Source of the DNA: Arcicella sp038230735
GTDB lineage: Bacteria; Bacteroidota; Bacteroidia; Cytophagales; Spirosomataceae
Direction: 5' to 3'
DNA: 64,000 nucleotides
NCBI GenBank assembly: GCA_038230735.1
Contig: JBBRMR010000007.1
Coordinates: 35,905 to 99,904, forward strand
Positions 34,835 through 45,600 of this stretch are shown here, piece after piece; positions within the stretch are counted from its first letter, which is position 1; the number at the start of each line of letters is the position of its first letter. The notes below the pieces were generated by a model, which saw only the letters and a program-made list of their open reading frames with translations, did not search any database and was not told where the DNA came from. The position numbers and the translations under genes are program-made.

Positions 34835-36868
34835 TTACTGAACCGTTCCGCCATTCCAAACCCCTTTACTCGGTTGCACAAATGCCAACGAACCATCTTT
34901 ATCCTCCGCCATCAAAATCATCCCTTCCGATTCCATGCCCATCATTTTTCGGGGAGCAAGGTTTGCCAAAAATGATACTTGCTGTCCGATGATATTTTCG
35001 GGTTGGAAATGCTCACCGATACCACTTAAAATGATTCTTTGTTTAATGCCGTCTTCAATGGTTAGCTTCAACAATTTCTTGCTTTTTGCTACTTTCTCTG
35101 CCTCAATGATTGTTCCGATTCGGATGTCCATTTTGGCAAAATCATCGTATTGGATTTCTTCTTTCAGAACGGGTACGGTCTTGCCTTCCAGTAAGTTAGC
35201 TTGTTTGGCATCCGTTAATTTTTGAACTTGGGTTTGTACTACGCTGTCTTCCATTTGTGAAAATAAATGTCCTATGTTGGTAATGGTTTGTCCTTCTTTT
35301 AATAAATCTCCTCTGCCCGCTTCGTTCCAATCTAATTTTGATAGATCGAACATCTGACAGAGTTTTACGGCAGTAAAAGGCAGGAAAGGCTCACAAACAA
35401 TTGCTAAATTTGCGGCAATTTGTAAACCAATATTCATAATCGTTGCCGTGCGTTCCATATCAGTTTTGATGACTTTCCACGGCTCTGAATCGGCTAAATA
35501 TTTATTGCCCAAACGAGCCACGTCCATCATCAAAGCCAAACCTTCACGTACTCGGAAATTAGCCAATGATTCGCCAACTTTTGCGGGTAATTCTGATAAA
35601 GTCGCTAAGGTCTTACGGTCTAAATCGGTTAATTCACCTTGTTTTGGCACTTTTGAATCAAAATTCTTTTCTGTCAAAACTACCACTCGATTGATGAAAT
35701 TAGAGAAAATACCGACTAATTCTGAATTATTACGAGTCTGAAAATCATTCCAAGTAAAGTCGGCATCTTTGGTTTCGGGGGCGGAGGCGGCTAAGGCATA
35801 ACGTAAAATATCTTGTTTACCTTCAAACTCCCGCAGGTATTCGTGCAACCACACCGCCCAGTTGCGAGAGGTAGAGATTTTTTCGCCTTCCAAATTCATA
35901 AATTCGTTGGCTGGTACATTGTCCGCCACAATGAAACGACCGTCCGCCATGCACATCGCAGGGAAAATTAGGCAGTGAAAAACGATGTTGTCTTTCCCGA
36001 TGAAATTGACCAAACGAGTTTCGGGGTCTTTCCAATATAATTCCCATTGGTCAGTTAATTCCTTGGTCATCGAAATGTAGCCAATTGGGGCATCGAACCA
36101 AACGTACATTACTTTTCCTTCGGTATCGGGCAAGGGAACTTTAATTCCCCAATCCAAATCACGAGTCATGGCACGGGGACGTAAACCATCATTGAGCCAA
36201 GATTTCACTTGTCCCAAAACGTTCGATTTCCACTCTGGATGGCTCTCAATGTACTTTTCGAGCATTGGTTGCATTGTATCCAAAGGTAAATACCAGTTTT
36301 TGGTAGCCTTCAAAATTGGTTTGTCGCCACTCAAAGATGAACGGGGATTGATGAGTTCAGTAGGGGAGAGAGTCGAACCGCAACGCTCGCATTGGTCACC
36401 ATAAGCGTTTTCATTGCCACATTTTGGACACGTTCCGATGATATAACGGTCAGCCAAAAAGGTTTCAGCTTTTTCGTCATAATATTGTTCGGTAGTTTCT
36501 TCGGTAAACTGTCCTTTATCATAAATTCGCCTAAAAATATCCTGCGACATTTCGTGATGAACTTGATTGGAAGTTCGAGAATAAATATCAAATGAAATGC
36601 CAAATTCCTCAAATGAATCTTTGATAATTTTGTAATATTTATCCACCACTTCTTGCGGAGAAACGCCTTCTTTTTTGGCTTTAATAGTGATGGGTACGCC
36701 GTGTTCATCCGTTCCCGAAATAAACTTTACGTCTTGTCCCGTAGCACGCAGATAACGCACGTATATGTCCGCAGGAAGATAACAACCCGCAATATGTCCG
36801 ATATGTATAGGTCCGTTGGCATAAATCAAAGCTGCCGTAACGGTGGTTCTTTTAAATGTTTTGCTCAT
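34835..36868 (-). CDS. metG: Methionyl-tRNA synthetase
   Basis: Class I aminoacyl-tRNA synthetase of 677 residues. HIGH-type motif GPIHIGH (residues 19-25), a zinc knuckle CPKCGNENAYGDQCERCG near residue 150, and the KMSKS-type loop GEKISTSRNWAV. The DALR-like anticodon-binding part follows and the last 110 residues form the EMAP-II-like tRNA-binding domain (FAKMDIRIGTIIEAEKVAKSKKL) used for dimerisation and tRNA capture. This is the dimeric bacterial form. A 25-bp perfect inverted repeat lies 85 bp upstream of its start. Confidence 0.97.
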   Translation of the reverse strand: MSKTFKRTTVTAALIYANGPIHIGHIAGCYLPADIYVRYLRATGQDVKFISGTDEHGVPITIKAKKEGVSPQEVVDKYYKIIKDSFEEFGISFDIYSRTSNQVHHEMSQDIFRRIYDKGQFTEETTEQYYDEKAETFLADRYIIGTCPKCGNENAYGDQCERCGSTLSPTELINPRSSLSGDKPILKATKNWYLPLDTMQPMLEKYIESHPEWKSNVLGQVKSWLNDGLRPRAMTRDLDWGIKVPLPDTEGKVMYVWFDAPIGYISMTKELTDQWELYWKDPETRLVNFIGKDNIVFHCLIFPAMCMADGRFIVADNVPANEFMNLEGEKISTSRNWAVWLHEYLREFEGKQDILRYALAASAPETKDADFTWNDFQTRNNSELVGIFSNFINRVVVLTEKNFDSKVPKQGELTDLDRKTLATLSELPAKVGESLANFRVREGLALMMDVARLGNKYLADSEPWKVIKTDMERTATIMNIGLQIAANLAIVCEPFLPFTAVKLCQMFDLSKLDWNEAGRGDLLKEGQTITNIGHLFSQMEDSVVQTQVQKLTDAKQANLLEGKTVPVLKEEIQYDDFAKMDIRIGTIIEAEKVAKSKKLLKLTIEDGIKQRIILSGIGEHFQPENIIGQQVSFLANLAPRKMMGMESEGMILMAEDKDGSLAFVQPSKGVWNGGTVQ

Positions 36869-36952
36869 TTTTTAAGGGTAATTTGTGATTGGAAAATAGT
36901 GATTAGAGGAGTGAAATCTGACGGTATAATTCTAAAAATAATAATTAGAAAT

Positions 36953-37011
36953 CGTCTGACTATCGTCTGACTGCGTAAAGCCTATCTACGCAGTCAGACG
37001 ATAGTCAGACG
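36953..37011. repeat. Perfect 25-bp inverted repeat
   Basis: Arms 36953-36977 and 36987-37011 are perfect reverse complements with a 9-nt loop. Each arm contains the direct repeat CGTCTGACT twice. There is no T-run. It has the same arm length as the element at 31100 but no sequence similarity to it. Confidence 0.8.
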
Positions 37012-37078
37012 AGGAAAACAGGGATATTTTTTTTATACTTAATTCCGAACATCGAACCTCGAAAACCGAACATCGAAA

Positions 37079-37648
37079 CTACTCCGCTCTATCCCTAACT
37101 TCATCCAATAACTCTTGATACCAAGCCTCTCCGTATTTTCTAATTAACGGACCTTTTAAAAATTTATAAACCTCCACGCCCAGGTCCGCCCCGTGCATAC
37201 AGGCATCCGAACAAATATGCCAACGGTCATAATTCAGGGCTTCATATTGTTCATATTTTGTGATTCTGATAGGGTACAGGTGGCAAGAAATGGGTTTTTG
37301 CCAGGTGATTTTTCCCGCTAAATAGGCTTGTTCAATGCCACATTTTAAGATATTTCTTTCGTCATAAATGGCATAAGCACACTCACGTCCTTCGATTACG
37401 GGCGTGGAAAAATCACCTTCCCAATCTTTTACATAAACGCCTTCTTTTTCAATGGTTTTGATACCAATTTCTGAAAGATATGGTTTTACTTTTTCGTAAA
37501 TTTCTTGCATAATGGGTAATTCGTCATCATTCAAAGGAGCTCCCAAATCACCTTCTACACAACAAGCACCTTTACATTTGAGGAGGTCGCAGACGAAAAA
37601 TTTTTCAGCAATATCATCGCTGATTACGGTATTTTCTATTAAAATCAT
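37079..37648 (-). CDS. DUF3109 family (cysteine-rich, YkgJ-like) protein
   Basis: Protein of 189 residues from the ATG at 37648 (MILIENTVISDD), where the family normally begins; an in-frame extension of 24 residues has no support. It carries the DUF3109 hallmarks FVCDLLKCKGACCVEGD, GAPL, GRECAYAIYDERNILKCGIEQAY, PISCHLYPIRI and CSDACMHG: a set of conserved cysteines likely to bind metal or an Fe-S cluster. The family is widespread in Bacteroidota with no assigned reaction. Cytoplasmic. Its 3' end is 68 bp from the inverted repeat upstream of metG. Confidence 0.9.
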   Translation of the reverse strand: MILIENTVISDDIAEKFFVCDLLKCKGACCVEGDLGAPLNDDELPIMQEIYEKVKPYLSEIGIKTIEKEGVYVKDWEGDFSTPVIEGRECAYAIYDERNILKCGIEQAYLAGKITWQKPISCHLYPIRITKYEQYEALNYDRWHICSDACMHGADLGVEVYKFLKGPLIRKYGEAWYQELLDEVRDRAE

Positions 37649-38124
37649 ATTTTTGAGGGCTGTCAGGGGTTGGCTTTCGGCTTTCGGCAACTGGTAATAT
37701 TTTTTGCTAATGTATTCCAAATTCTAACTGCCGACTGCCGATAGTTTGTACAAAATTACGTTAAATATCATAGTTTTAAATGACTTGGCATTTTTATTGA
37801 TTAACCTTTTGAAATTGAGCGTTTTGGGGAAGGTAATGTTTATGAAATTTTCGTTATTTTTGTAATACTGAAAGAGGGTAAAGGGTGAACGGTATTTTAC
37901 CGATATTTCATAAACCATTTTACCACTTACTAATTCCCTCCAAAATCAGCCAATTTATTGATAGAAATGACGTTTTTGAGTAGTACATATTGAGTAAATA
38001 AGGGTTGAGTAGGATGAATTTGAGTATTTTTTATAAATGTTATCCCCAGTAGAATAACTCAATATTTATCTACTAATTACTTGATGCTACAAAGAAACGT
38101 TCCCCGTAAAACATTCCTTATTAT
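37649..38124. other. Intergenic region with repeated TTGAGTA motifs
   Basis: 476 bp between divergent genes. No gene was recognised. It holds the TTGAGTA array at 37976-38026 and otherwise AT-rich sequence likely to contain both divergent promoters. Confidence 0.6.
37976..38026 (+). promoter_or_regulatory. Four TTGAGTA direct repeats upstream of the lytic transglycosylase
   Basis: TTGAGTA occurs at 37976, 37990, 38005 and 38020, spaced 14, 15 and 15 bp, about 100 bp upstream of the ATG at 38125. Regular spacing suggests a cooperative regulator site; the binding protein is unknown. Confidence 0.45.
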
Positions 38125-40581
38125 ATGAAAAAGCGTTTTTCTCTACTATTATTGGCTTCGCTGTTTTGTGTCGAATCTATGGCACAAGACCTTCCCCGTA
38201 GTTTGTATGTTGGTTCAGTTAGTGTGAAAATTGAGGGTGATGCTCGGGCGGTCATCGAAAGAGAAATTGATAATCTCAACGCCAATCAAAAATACCTCAG
38301 CAATTTAGTGGCTAAGATGAATCTATATTTCCCCATTATCGAAAAAATCTTAGCCGAAGAAGGCATTCCTGATGAATTTAAGTACTTATGCGTACAGGAA
38401 AGTGCCTTTACTCCAGAGGCAATTTCAACGTCAAATGCCATTGGTTTTTGGCAATTTAAGCGTGAAACCGCCACCGAGGTTGGAATGCGGGTGGATGGCG
38501 TAGTGGATGAACGCAAGCACATTGCCGCCGCTACCAAAGGGGCAGCCGTATATCTTTCTCGCAATAATTTAATCCTCAAAAACTGGGTTTCCACGCTTTT
38601 GTCCTATCGTTTAGGACTTGGGGCAGTCAGACGAATGACCGATATTGATTGGGCGTACAAGAACGAAGTAACCGTAAATTCCTCGACTGATTGGTACGTT
38701 TTGCGGTTTTTAGCGTATCGCTATTTTATGGAAAAACAATATAAATCGTCTAAAAATAGTCCTTCTGCCACTTACCTTTTTGAATATAACAATAGTCGAG
38801 GCAAAAATCTTACGGATATTGCCCAAGAATTAGAGATTCCTTTGTCGGATGTGGTGGTGAATAATACTTGGTTAAAGTCTTCAACCGTGCCTGACGATAA
38901 GGATTATATCGTTTATTTGCCCGTAAATAATCAGCAATATTTAGATTTAAAAATCAAGAATAACCAAAAGAAATTCTCGGAAGACCAAGTGGCGATTAGT
39001 CAAGATTTGGGCTTTCCAGTATTGGTAAGACTTACGCAGGTTTATGCTACCAACGAACCCGTTTTCTATGAAATTAATGGCAAAAAAGGTATTTTGGCAA
39101 TTCGGGGCGATACGCCCGAAAGCATCGCCGCCCGTGCAGGAATCAATCTGAAACGGTTTATGAAGTTTAACGATATAGACGAAAACGATAGAATTATTCC
39201 CAATGAAGTGTATTATTTGAAGAAAAAAGATAACCGTGCGGTAGTTGCGTATCATACCGTTTTGGGCTATGAAACGATGTGGAAAATCTCGCAAATGTAC
39301 GGGATTCAGATGGAGGCGTTGTTGGCAAAAAACCGCATGACGCAAGTCCAACGCTTGCAAAAAGGACGTTTGTTATGGTTGATTGAAACCCGTCCCGAAG
39401 GACAAAATATTGAGTATGTGCAAAGTCCTGATGATAAGCCTTACGTTGTGCCACAAGAGCCGCCCGTTGCGAAGAAATTGTCTGTAAATCAACCAGTTAA
39501 TGTAAAAACTGTTCCTCAAAATACGCAACCCGAGATAACTGTTTTTGAAACTAAGACGGACAATAATGCCACAGTTTCGACAAAACCCGTAGTGGTAAAT
39601 GACACCCGCCCCACGGTTTATCCGCCGACTGAAACGGTAAAAAATACAACCATATCTACTGCTAAACCGAGTAATAACACAGTTACCAATAATACAGCAT
39701 CAACTACTGTATATAGTCCCCCGCCAACCACAATTTATACGCCTGCTTCAGGTAGGAAGAACTCAAAAGCCGTTAAAAGTCATGTGGTTGAGCCTAAGCA
39801 AACATTTTTTAGTATTTCCAGAATGTACAACATGTCGGTCGATGAATTGTATTCTCTAAACGATATGTATTCGGGCAGTCCATTGCGAATTGGGCAGATC
39901 ATAAGAGTCTATCAATCAAGTAGTTCACCCGTTACGGGAGCGATAAAAGAAGGCGAAGTTGTTACGGCAATTTATACTTATCCCGCTGAAAATCGACCTC
40001 CTCCGAACAGTATTATCACAACAACGGTGGTGAGAGAAGTGGTTACGACATCGCCCGCACCCACCACTTCAACGCCCGTAGCGATACCCAATACAACGAC
40101 TTCGACAACGGTCTATCAGCCCACGGCAAACAATAATTCGGCTGCGGTTTATACGCCTACGACACCCGTGAATAAGCCCTTTACGCCCGCCTCAGTGAGT
40201 ACGAAACCTAATTATAAAATCATCCACACCATTCAAGCGGGGGAGACGATTTTTAGGGTTTCAAAACTATATGGCGTATCGGTAGATGACATCAAAGCAT
40301 GGAATAATCTCAGCATAAACACCGTAGAAATTGGGCAAGAATTAATGATTTTGGGGGGCAACATGAAACCCGCCACAACCATCACCCAAACGCTTCCACC
40401 CACGAAAACTTACACGGCACCTGTTATACAAAGTAATACTCAATATCACACCCTACAAGCAGGAGAGACCGTTTTTAGACTTTCAAAACTCTATAGCGTA
40501 ACAGTAGATGACATTGTGAAATGGAATAATATTAAGGGTTTTGCGGTGAGTGTTGGGCAGCGATTGGTGGTGAAGAAGTGA
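38125..40581 (+). CDS. LysM-containing membrane-bound lytic transglycosylase (MltD-like)
   Basis: Exported murein hydrolase of 818 residues. Signal peptide about 1-21. The SLT domain (about 65-200) has the catalytic Glu in YLCVQESAFTPEAIS, then SNAIGFWQFKRETA and YLSRNNLILKNW, as in MltD. Several LysM modules follow (near 375-420, 550-595, 690-740 and 770-818), each with a GET-(I/V)-(F/W)-R-(I/V)-S-K core, for example AGETIFRVSKLYGVSVDDI. They are linked by Thr/Pro-rich stretches. It cleaves peptidoglycan with 1,6-anhydro ends during growth or division. Monocistronic, with the TTGAGTA array upstream. Confidence 0.92.
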   Translation: MKKRFSLLLLASLFCVESMAQDLPRSLYVGSVSVKIEGDARAVIEREIDNLNANQKYLSNLVAKMNLYFPIIEKILAEEGIPDEFKYLCVQESAFTPEAISTSNAIGFWQFKRETATEVGMRVDGVVDERKHIAAATKGAAVYLSRNNLILKNWVSTLLSYRLGLGAVRRMTDIDWAYKNEVTVNSSTDWYVLRFLAYRYFMEKQYKSSKNSPSATYLFEYNNSRGKNLTDIAQELEIPLSDVVVNNTWLKSSTVPDDKDYIVYLPVNNQQYLDLKIKNNQKKFSEDQVAISQDLGFPVLVRLTQVYATNEPVFYEINGKKGILAIRGDTPESIAARAGINLKRFMKFNDIDENDRIIPNEVYYLKKKDNRAVVAYHTVLGYETMWKISQMYGIQMEALLAKNRMTQVQRLQKGRLLWLIETRPEGQNIEYVQSPDDKPYVVPQEPPVAKKLSVNQPVNVKTVPQNTQPEITVFETKTDNNATVSTKPVVVNDTRPTVYPPTETVKNTTISTAKPSNNTVTNNTASTTVYSPPPTTIYTPASGRKNSKAVKSHVVEPKQTFFSISRMYNMSVDELYSLNDMYSGSPLRIGQIIRVYQSSSSPVTGAIKEGEVVTAIYTYPAENRPPPNSIITTTVVREVVTTSPAPTTSTPVAIPNTTTSTTVYQPTANNNSAAVYTPTTPVNKPFTPASVSTKPNYKIIHTIQAGETIFRVSKLYGVSVDDIKAWNNLSINTVEIGQELMILGGNMKPATTITQTLPPTKTYTAPVIQSNTQYHTLQAGETVFRLSKLYSVTVDDIVKWNNIKGFAVSVGQRLVVKK

Positions 40582-40648
40582 GGGGATTGGGTTAACCGAC
40601 TTAATTATTATCTTTACCAAAGTTTCAACAACCGTAACGAACATTGCT

Positions 40649-40806
40649 ATGACAATCGCAGAAGAATTTAGAATCGAAACAACATTCGACCATATAAAAG
40701 GATTATGGAGAAAAGGAATCCAAGCAGATATAATCGCTGATGCTTTTGCCTTGCCATTCAGAATGTAGAAGAAATTATCCAGAAAATTAAATCTTCTGAA
40801 AATTAA
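40649..40806 (+). pseudogene. Small helical ORF broken by a 1-nt deletion
   Basis: The ATG at 40649 opens a frame starting MTIAEEFRIE that stops after 39 codons. Adding one C to the CC at 40754-40755 restores FALPIQNVEEIIQ and extends the frame to a TAA at 40804-40806, giving 52 residues in all. The repaired protein is like the C-terminal tail of Rpn/PD-(D/E)XK transposase-type proteins (IAEEFRIE, KGIQADIIADAF). TATCTTTA at about 40608 may be its promoter. It may be a true lesion or an assembly error in a C-run. Confidence 0.6.
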
Positions 40807-40830
40807 TTCTCAAAAGATTTAATCATAAAA

Positions 40831-40865
40831 AAAAGCCCACTCTGCAATTTGCAAAATGGGCTTTT
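40831..40865. terminator. Bidirectional terminator before susD
   Basis: GCCCA (40835-40839) pairs with TGGGC (40857-40861), with a TGCAA/TTGCA inner stem, A-run before and T-run after. It ends the SusCD transcript read on the minus strand. Confidence 0.7.
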
Positions 40866-40885
40866 TGGGTTAATTAGCCTACAAA

Positions 40886-42649
40886 TCAATAGCCATCGTT
40901 CTGTTTCAGAGTGGGCTTGCCATCTTTTTGACTGTTTAAGATTTCATCGTTTGGCAAGGGAAAATAATTATTCTTTGGCGTGAATGTTTTTCCTACCATG
41001 TAACCACGTTTATTATAAGTCCGTCCCGACATGTCTTTGCCGTCTTTTGATTCTTCCTGAGCGTATTTGTTCAAATATTTCTCGGCAATTCCCCAACGTA
41101 CTAAGTCGAAGAAACGGTGTCCTTCCATCGCAAATTCTAAGCGGTTTTCCATGCGGATTGCATTACGGGCGTAGTCGGCTCCTTTGGTAGTAAATGTGCT
41201 TTTGGGATAAGGATTTACTACATAAGTAACTGTTGGGTCTTGAACGGAACCACCTTTTGCACGGGTTCTGATCAAGTTCACGTAGTCTTCGCTTGCTTGC
41301 AGATTTCCTAATTCCGCTTCACATTCTGCCAGCCAAAGAATTACCGCTGATAATTTTAACAGTCGGTAGTTATTATTGGTATTTCTTCTGGAAGTTGAGT
41401 GGGTTGAACTTCCTTCATCCGCCAAATAATACATCCATTTTTTGCCCACATAAGGCCCTGAATAGCTTTGATTTCTAATCCAAGAAAAACCTGGCATTGG
41501 TCCCCAATCCAAGAAATTTACGCCTCTTCGTCCAACTGTCCAATCTAAACGTGGATCCACGGGAACGGTTTTCATGAGGGTAAAGGCTTGGTCAGATTTT
41601 AAACCTTGGTCATTTGGCACATCCACTTGGTTATAGGTATCTGCCGTTCCGTCGGGCGATGAACCAATCAAAGGCAAGCCATTAGCATCCGTTTTGAAAG
41701 CATTTACCAAGTTTTGTGAAGGCAAATAAAATCCGCAACATCCTCTGCCTGGGGCTGAAGCTGAATATGGGTAATTTAGGTTATCTCCCGCATTTCCATT
41801 GTTTCCGTTTGTGCCATCATTTACCGAAAATTCTACTTCAAAAATGGATTCTGAATTGTTGTTGCTAATATTTCGATAGTTTTCGTGATAGTTATTAACC
41901 AATTTTTTACCCGAATTTTTCAAAACATCTTCCAACAAAGTCTTTGCGGCAGCGTATTTCTTTTGAAAAATCAAGGCTTTTGCCAAATACGTTTTGGCTG
42001 CCCATTGCGAAGCCCGTCCTTTTTGCGATTGCACGGCTGGAAGATTGGCGGCGGCAAAGGTGAAATCTGCCTCAATATTTGCCCAAATATCCTTATCATT
42101 CGGAATTTTGGTAGAATTTGGGTCGGAAGCCACGTAGGTTTTCTCATCAATATAAGGTACCATATTCCACATTTTTTTGGCTTCAAAATGGAAGTGTCCT
42201 CTCAAAAACCTTGCTTCGGCTACAATCTGATTTTTCTCGGCATCAGTCATATCCTTTACATCGGGGCTTTGAGACAGCAAAATCGCCTCATTACAGCGAG
42301 ACACGCCATCGTAAGAATGTTGCCATTTCCCCAAGAAATAAGTATTGTCCGAAAGCCAATTGTATTGTTCGATGTACTCTTGTTCGGGTTGGTCGCCGAT
42401 GTCGGTTCCTTTCACGGCATCGCCCGAGGTAATCCCGCCAAAAACGTAGTTAGAAATGGTTGATTGGCGACCTGTGTTACCAGCCCCAACGCCATCCATG
42501 AGCGAGTAAGCCCCTATCAATAAGGCATTTACGCCATTTTTATTACTCAATGATGCTAACGAAGCAGCTCCCTGTGGCTTGATGTCAAAGAATGACTCTG
42601 AACAAGAAAAGCTGAGTCCGATGAGTACGAGAATGAATATTTTTTTCAT
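40886..42649 (-). CDS. SusD/RagB-family nutrient-binding lipoprotein
   Basis: Outer-membrane lipoprotein of 587 residues; lipobox SFSC (Cys16) after a short signal peptide. SusD signatures include an early FDIKPQG, NNKNGVNALLIGAYSLMDG, AEARFLRGHFHFEAKKMW, the TPR-like KTYLAKALIFQKKYAAAKTLL and the C-terminal YARNAIRMENRLEFAMEGHRFFDLVRWG. It caps the SusC channel and binds the imported substrate, often a glycan. It starts 21 bp after SusC, as is usual. No polysaccharide lyase, glycosidase or sigma factor is nearby to suggest a substrate. Confidence 0.96.
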   Translation of the reverse strand: MKKIFILVLIGLSFSCSESFFDIKPQGAASLASLSNKNGVNALLIGAYSLMDGVGAGNTGRQSTISNYVFGGITSGDAVKGTDIGDQPEQEYIEQYNWLSDNTYFLGKWQHSYDGVSRCNEAILLSQSPDVKDMTDAEKNQIVAEARFLRGHFHFEAKKMWNMVPYIDEKTYVASDPNSTKIPNDKDIWANIEADFTFAAANLPAVQSQKGRASQWAAKTYLAKALIFQKKYAAAKTLLEDVLKNSGKKLVNNYHENYRNISNNNSESIFEVEFSVNDGTNGNNGNAGDNLNYPYSASAPGRGCCGFYLPSQNLVNAFKTDANGLPLIGSSPDGTADTYNQVDVPNDQGLKSDQAFTLMKTVPVDPRLDWTVGRRGVNFLDWGPMPGFSWIRNQSYSGPYVGKKWMYYLADEGSSTHSTSRRNTNNNYRLLKLSAVILWLAECEAELGNLQASEDYVNLIRTRAKGGSVQDPTVTYVVNPYPKSTFTTKGADYARNAIRMENRLEFAMEGHRFFDLVRWGIAEKYLNKYAQEESKDGKDMSGRTYNKRGYMVGKTFTPKNNYFPLPNDEILNSQKDGKPTLKQNDGY

Positions 42650-42670
42650 GTCTTTTATTTTTAAATGCTT

Positions 42671-45600
42671 TTAAAATCCAAATCTGACGCCCACATTATA
42701 TGACCGTGCTACTGGGAAAGAACCTTCGTCAATACCCATGTGAATATCTTGATTGTCGTTTCCAGATGTTCTTAAATTGATGTCTGGGTCTAAACCTTTG
42801 TACTTTGTGAGAGTAAGAAGGTTTTGCCCTTGGATATAAATCTGAGCGGAACTCATTCTGATTTTTGATAAGATTTTAGTTGGAATATTATACGTTAATT
42901 GAACATTTTTGATACGCATAAATGAACCGTCTTCCACAAAATAAGTTGAAATTTGCTGACTAACTCCGTCCTGTGAATTCAAACGTGGTAAAAGGGCATC
43001 ATCACCAGATTTTTTCCACGAATTATACAGCATATCGGTCGAACGATTCCCTTGGAAAGTATTGAAATCTGTCCAGTATTTCAAGTAATTAAAGATTTGA
43101 TTACCTTGAACACCTTGGGCAAAAATGGCCAAATCCCAGTTTTTATAGCCTAAATTGACGTTAAAGCCATACGTGAAATCAGGGTGTGGATTCCCAATAA
43201 TGGTTTTATCATCCGCCGTAATTTTACCGTCGCCATTGACATCTCTAAACTTGAAAACGCCTGCCCGAGTATAAGTACCAAATTTTGGGGCAGCCGCAGC
43301 TTCGGCATCATCTTTAATTACGCCATCAACAATATATCCAAAATAACTGGCAATCGGTAAACCCGCTTTGGTAACTGAAATGGCAGGGAGACGAGTTGAG
43401 AAACCAAAAATGGTTGCATTTGGGTTATCGTTAAGTTTCACAACGTTATTTTTATACGTTCCGAACAAACCACTGACGGAATATCTGAAATCACCAATTT
43501 TATTTTTGTAAGTTATATTCAAATCAAGACCTTTATTATTTACCTCGCCAATATTTACGTATGGAATACCTGCCGTACCAGCCGTTCTTGGATAAGGCAC
43601 TTGGGTAAGCATATTGGAGGTTGTTCTATCGTATAAATCCAAAACAACTTCAAGTTTGCCCTTCAACATACTGGCATCGATACCGATATTAGTAGAAGTA
43701 TTACTTTCCCATTTCCCATTTGAATTTCCAAATTGAACTACGTCAAAACCATTGGCAATTGAGTTTCCTGAACCCGTAATGTCATAAGCATTATTGAGTG
43801 GGTCGGGTCTGTATAACGTGTAAGCATTATATACATTTGGAATCAACTGATTTCCCGTTATTCCCCATCCTCCTCTGATTTTCAAATCGTCAAAGAAAGT
43901 TAATTCCTTCATGAATTTCATTTCTGTCAAACGTAAACCCAATGAAAAAGCTGGAAAAATACCGATACCCGCCACTCGTGAAGAACGGTCTCTTCTGAGG
44001 GTCGCATCTGCCAAAAGAAAGTCTTTGTAAGAATAATTTATTTTCCCAAAATAAGAGAATAAAGCACTAATGGTTGCTCCTGGACCTAAATTTGATAATC
44101 CAGCCGCTGCACCGAGGTCTAAATATTGATAGGTTGGGTCATCGAATGCAAAATTACTACGAGCCGCATTGAAATTGAATGCGTAAGTATAAACTGATTC
44201 TGTACCTGCCAAGAAATTGAATCCATGACTGCCAAAAGTCTTGGCGTAATTGACGGTATTGAACCACGTTACGGCACGGTCAAGGTTATTAAAAACCGTT
44301 AAACTATTCGCATTTCGAGGTTCTGCCGCCTCAATATCACGGTTAAAATATTGCGAAAGGTTAGAATTATTTAATTCAACGCCCAAGCTTGATTTTATTT
44401 TTAGCCCTTCAATAATTTTGTATTCGGCAAAAATATTTCCAAAAATATGGGTTGCTTTGGTCGTATTATCTTTTTCACGCCATTGTCTCGCCAAGGGATT
44501 GGGAGCATTTCCTAAGTTTGAGCCTCTACTTCCCGCAAATCCGTTTAAATCAGAAGTATTTGTTCCACCCAAGGCAGTAGGTCCACCCGTAATATCAAAA
44601 ACTGGAATAATTGGCTGAACCCGAATGGCAAAAATGATAGGATTACTTTCATTATTATTTCCCGCTGGTACTCCCGTTCTTTCATCATACGCCAAAGTGA
44701 AATTTTCTCCAAAGGTTAAATTTCCTCTGGTAAATTCAGTATTTGCACGTACAGAATAACGTTTGTAATTGGTATATTTCAAAATACCGTCTTGGTTGAA
44801 ATAACTTCCCGAAATGGCATATCTGCCCGATTTTGTTCCACCCGTTGCTCCCAATTGAAAACTGGAAATTTTGGCAGGTCCGAATATTTCATTTTGCCAA
44901 TCAGTTCCTTCCTTGTTTGCCTTCGTGATATTAAAAGCGGTTACGCCTAATTTTGGGTCAGCTATATCGTTAGTATAAGTATAATTGGCGGGTAACGTGC
45001 CATATACGTTTGGATAAATATAATCGGCAGTTGTTTGCTCGCCCGTTGGCGTAAAGCGATACTGTGCGGAGGGCGAACTGCCTGGGGTTTTGCCTGCTCC
45101 AATTTCCGATTCATAATAATACTGTCCCAATTGTTGGGTATTCAACAAACTAAGCGTTTTTCCAACGGTTTGCACGCCTGTGTAGGCATCAAAAGTGATT
45201 TTCGATTCCCCGATTGAGCCTCTTTTAGTCGTGATAATAACCACACCATTGGCGGCTCTTGCACCGTAAATGGAAGCAGAAGAAGCGTCTTTCAATACCT
45301 GCATCGACTCAATATCATTGGGATTTATTTGGTTTAATGTTCCTTGCGTAGGAACCCCGTCAATCACGTACAAGGGACTATTATTGTTGATTGAGCCAAA
45401 TCCACGGATACGCACCATCGTGCCACCACCAGGAGAATTATCATTTCCGACCGTAACCCCAGCGGCACGTCCTTGCAACATTTGGGTAACACTGGCGGCG
45501 GGTAAGGCGGTAAGTTCCTTGGCACTTACCACCGTTACGGCGCCCGTAATGTCTTTTTTACGTTGAGAAGCGTAACCCGTAACCACAACTTCTGATAGCG

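Noticed and set aside
41885..42463. 192-codon plus-strand ORF inside susD
   Set aside because: Shadow of the SusD coding frame; its composition is not that of a real protein.
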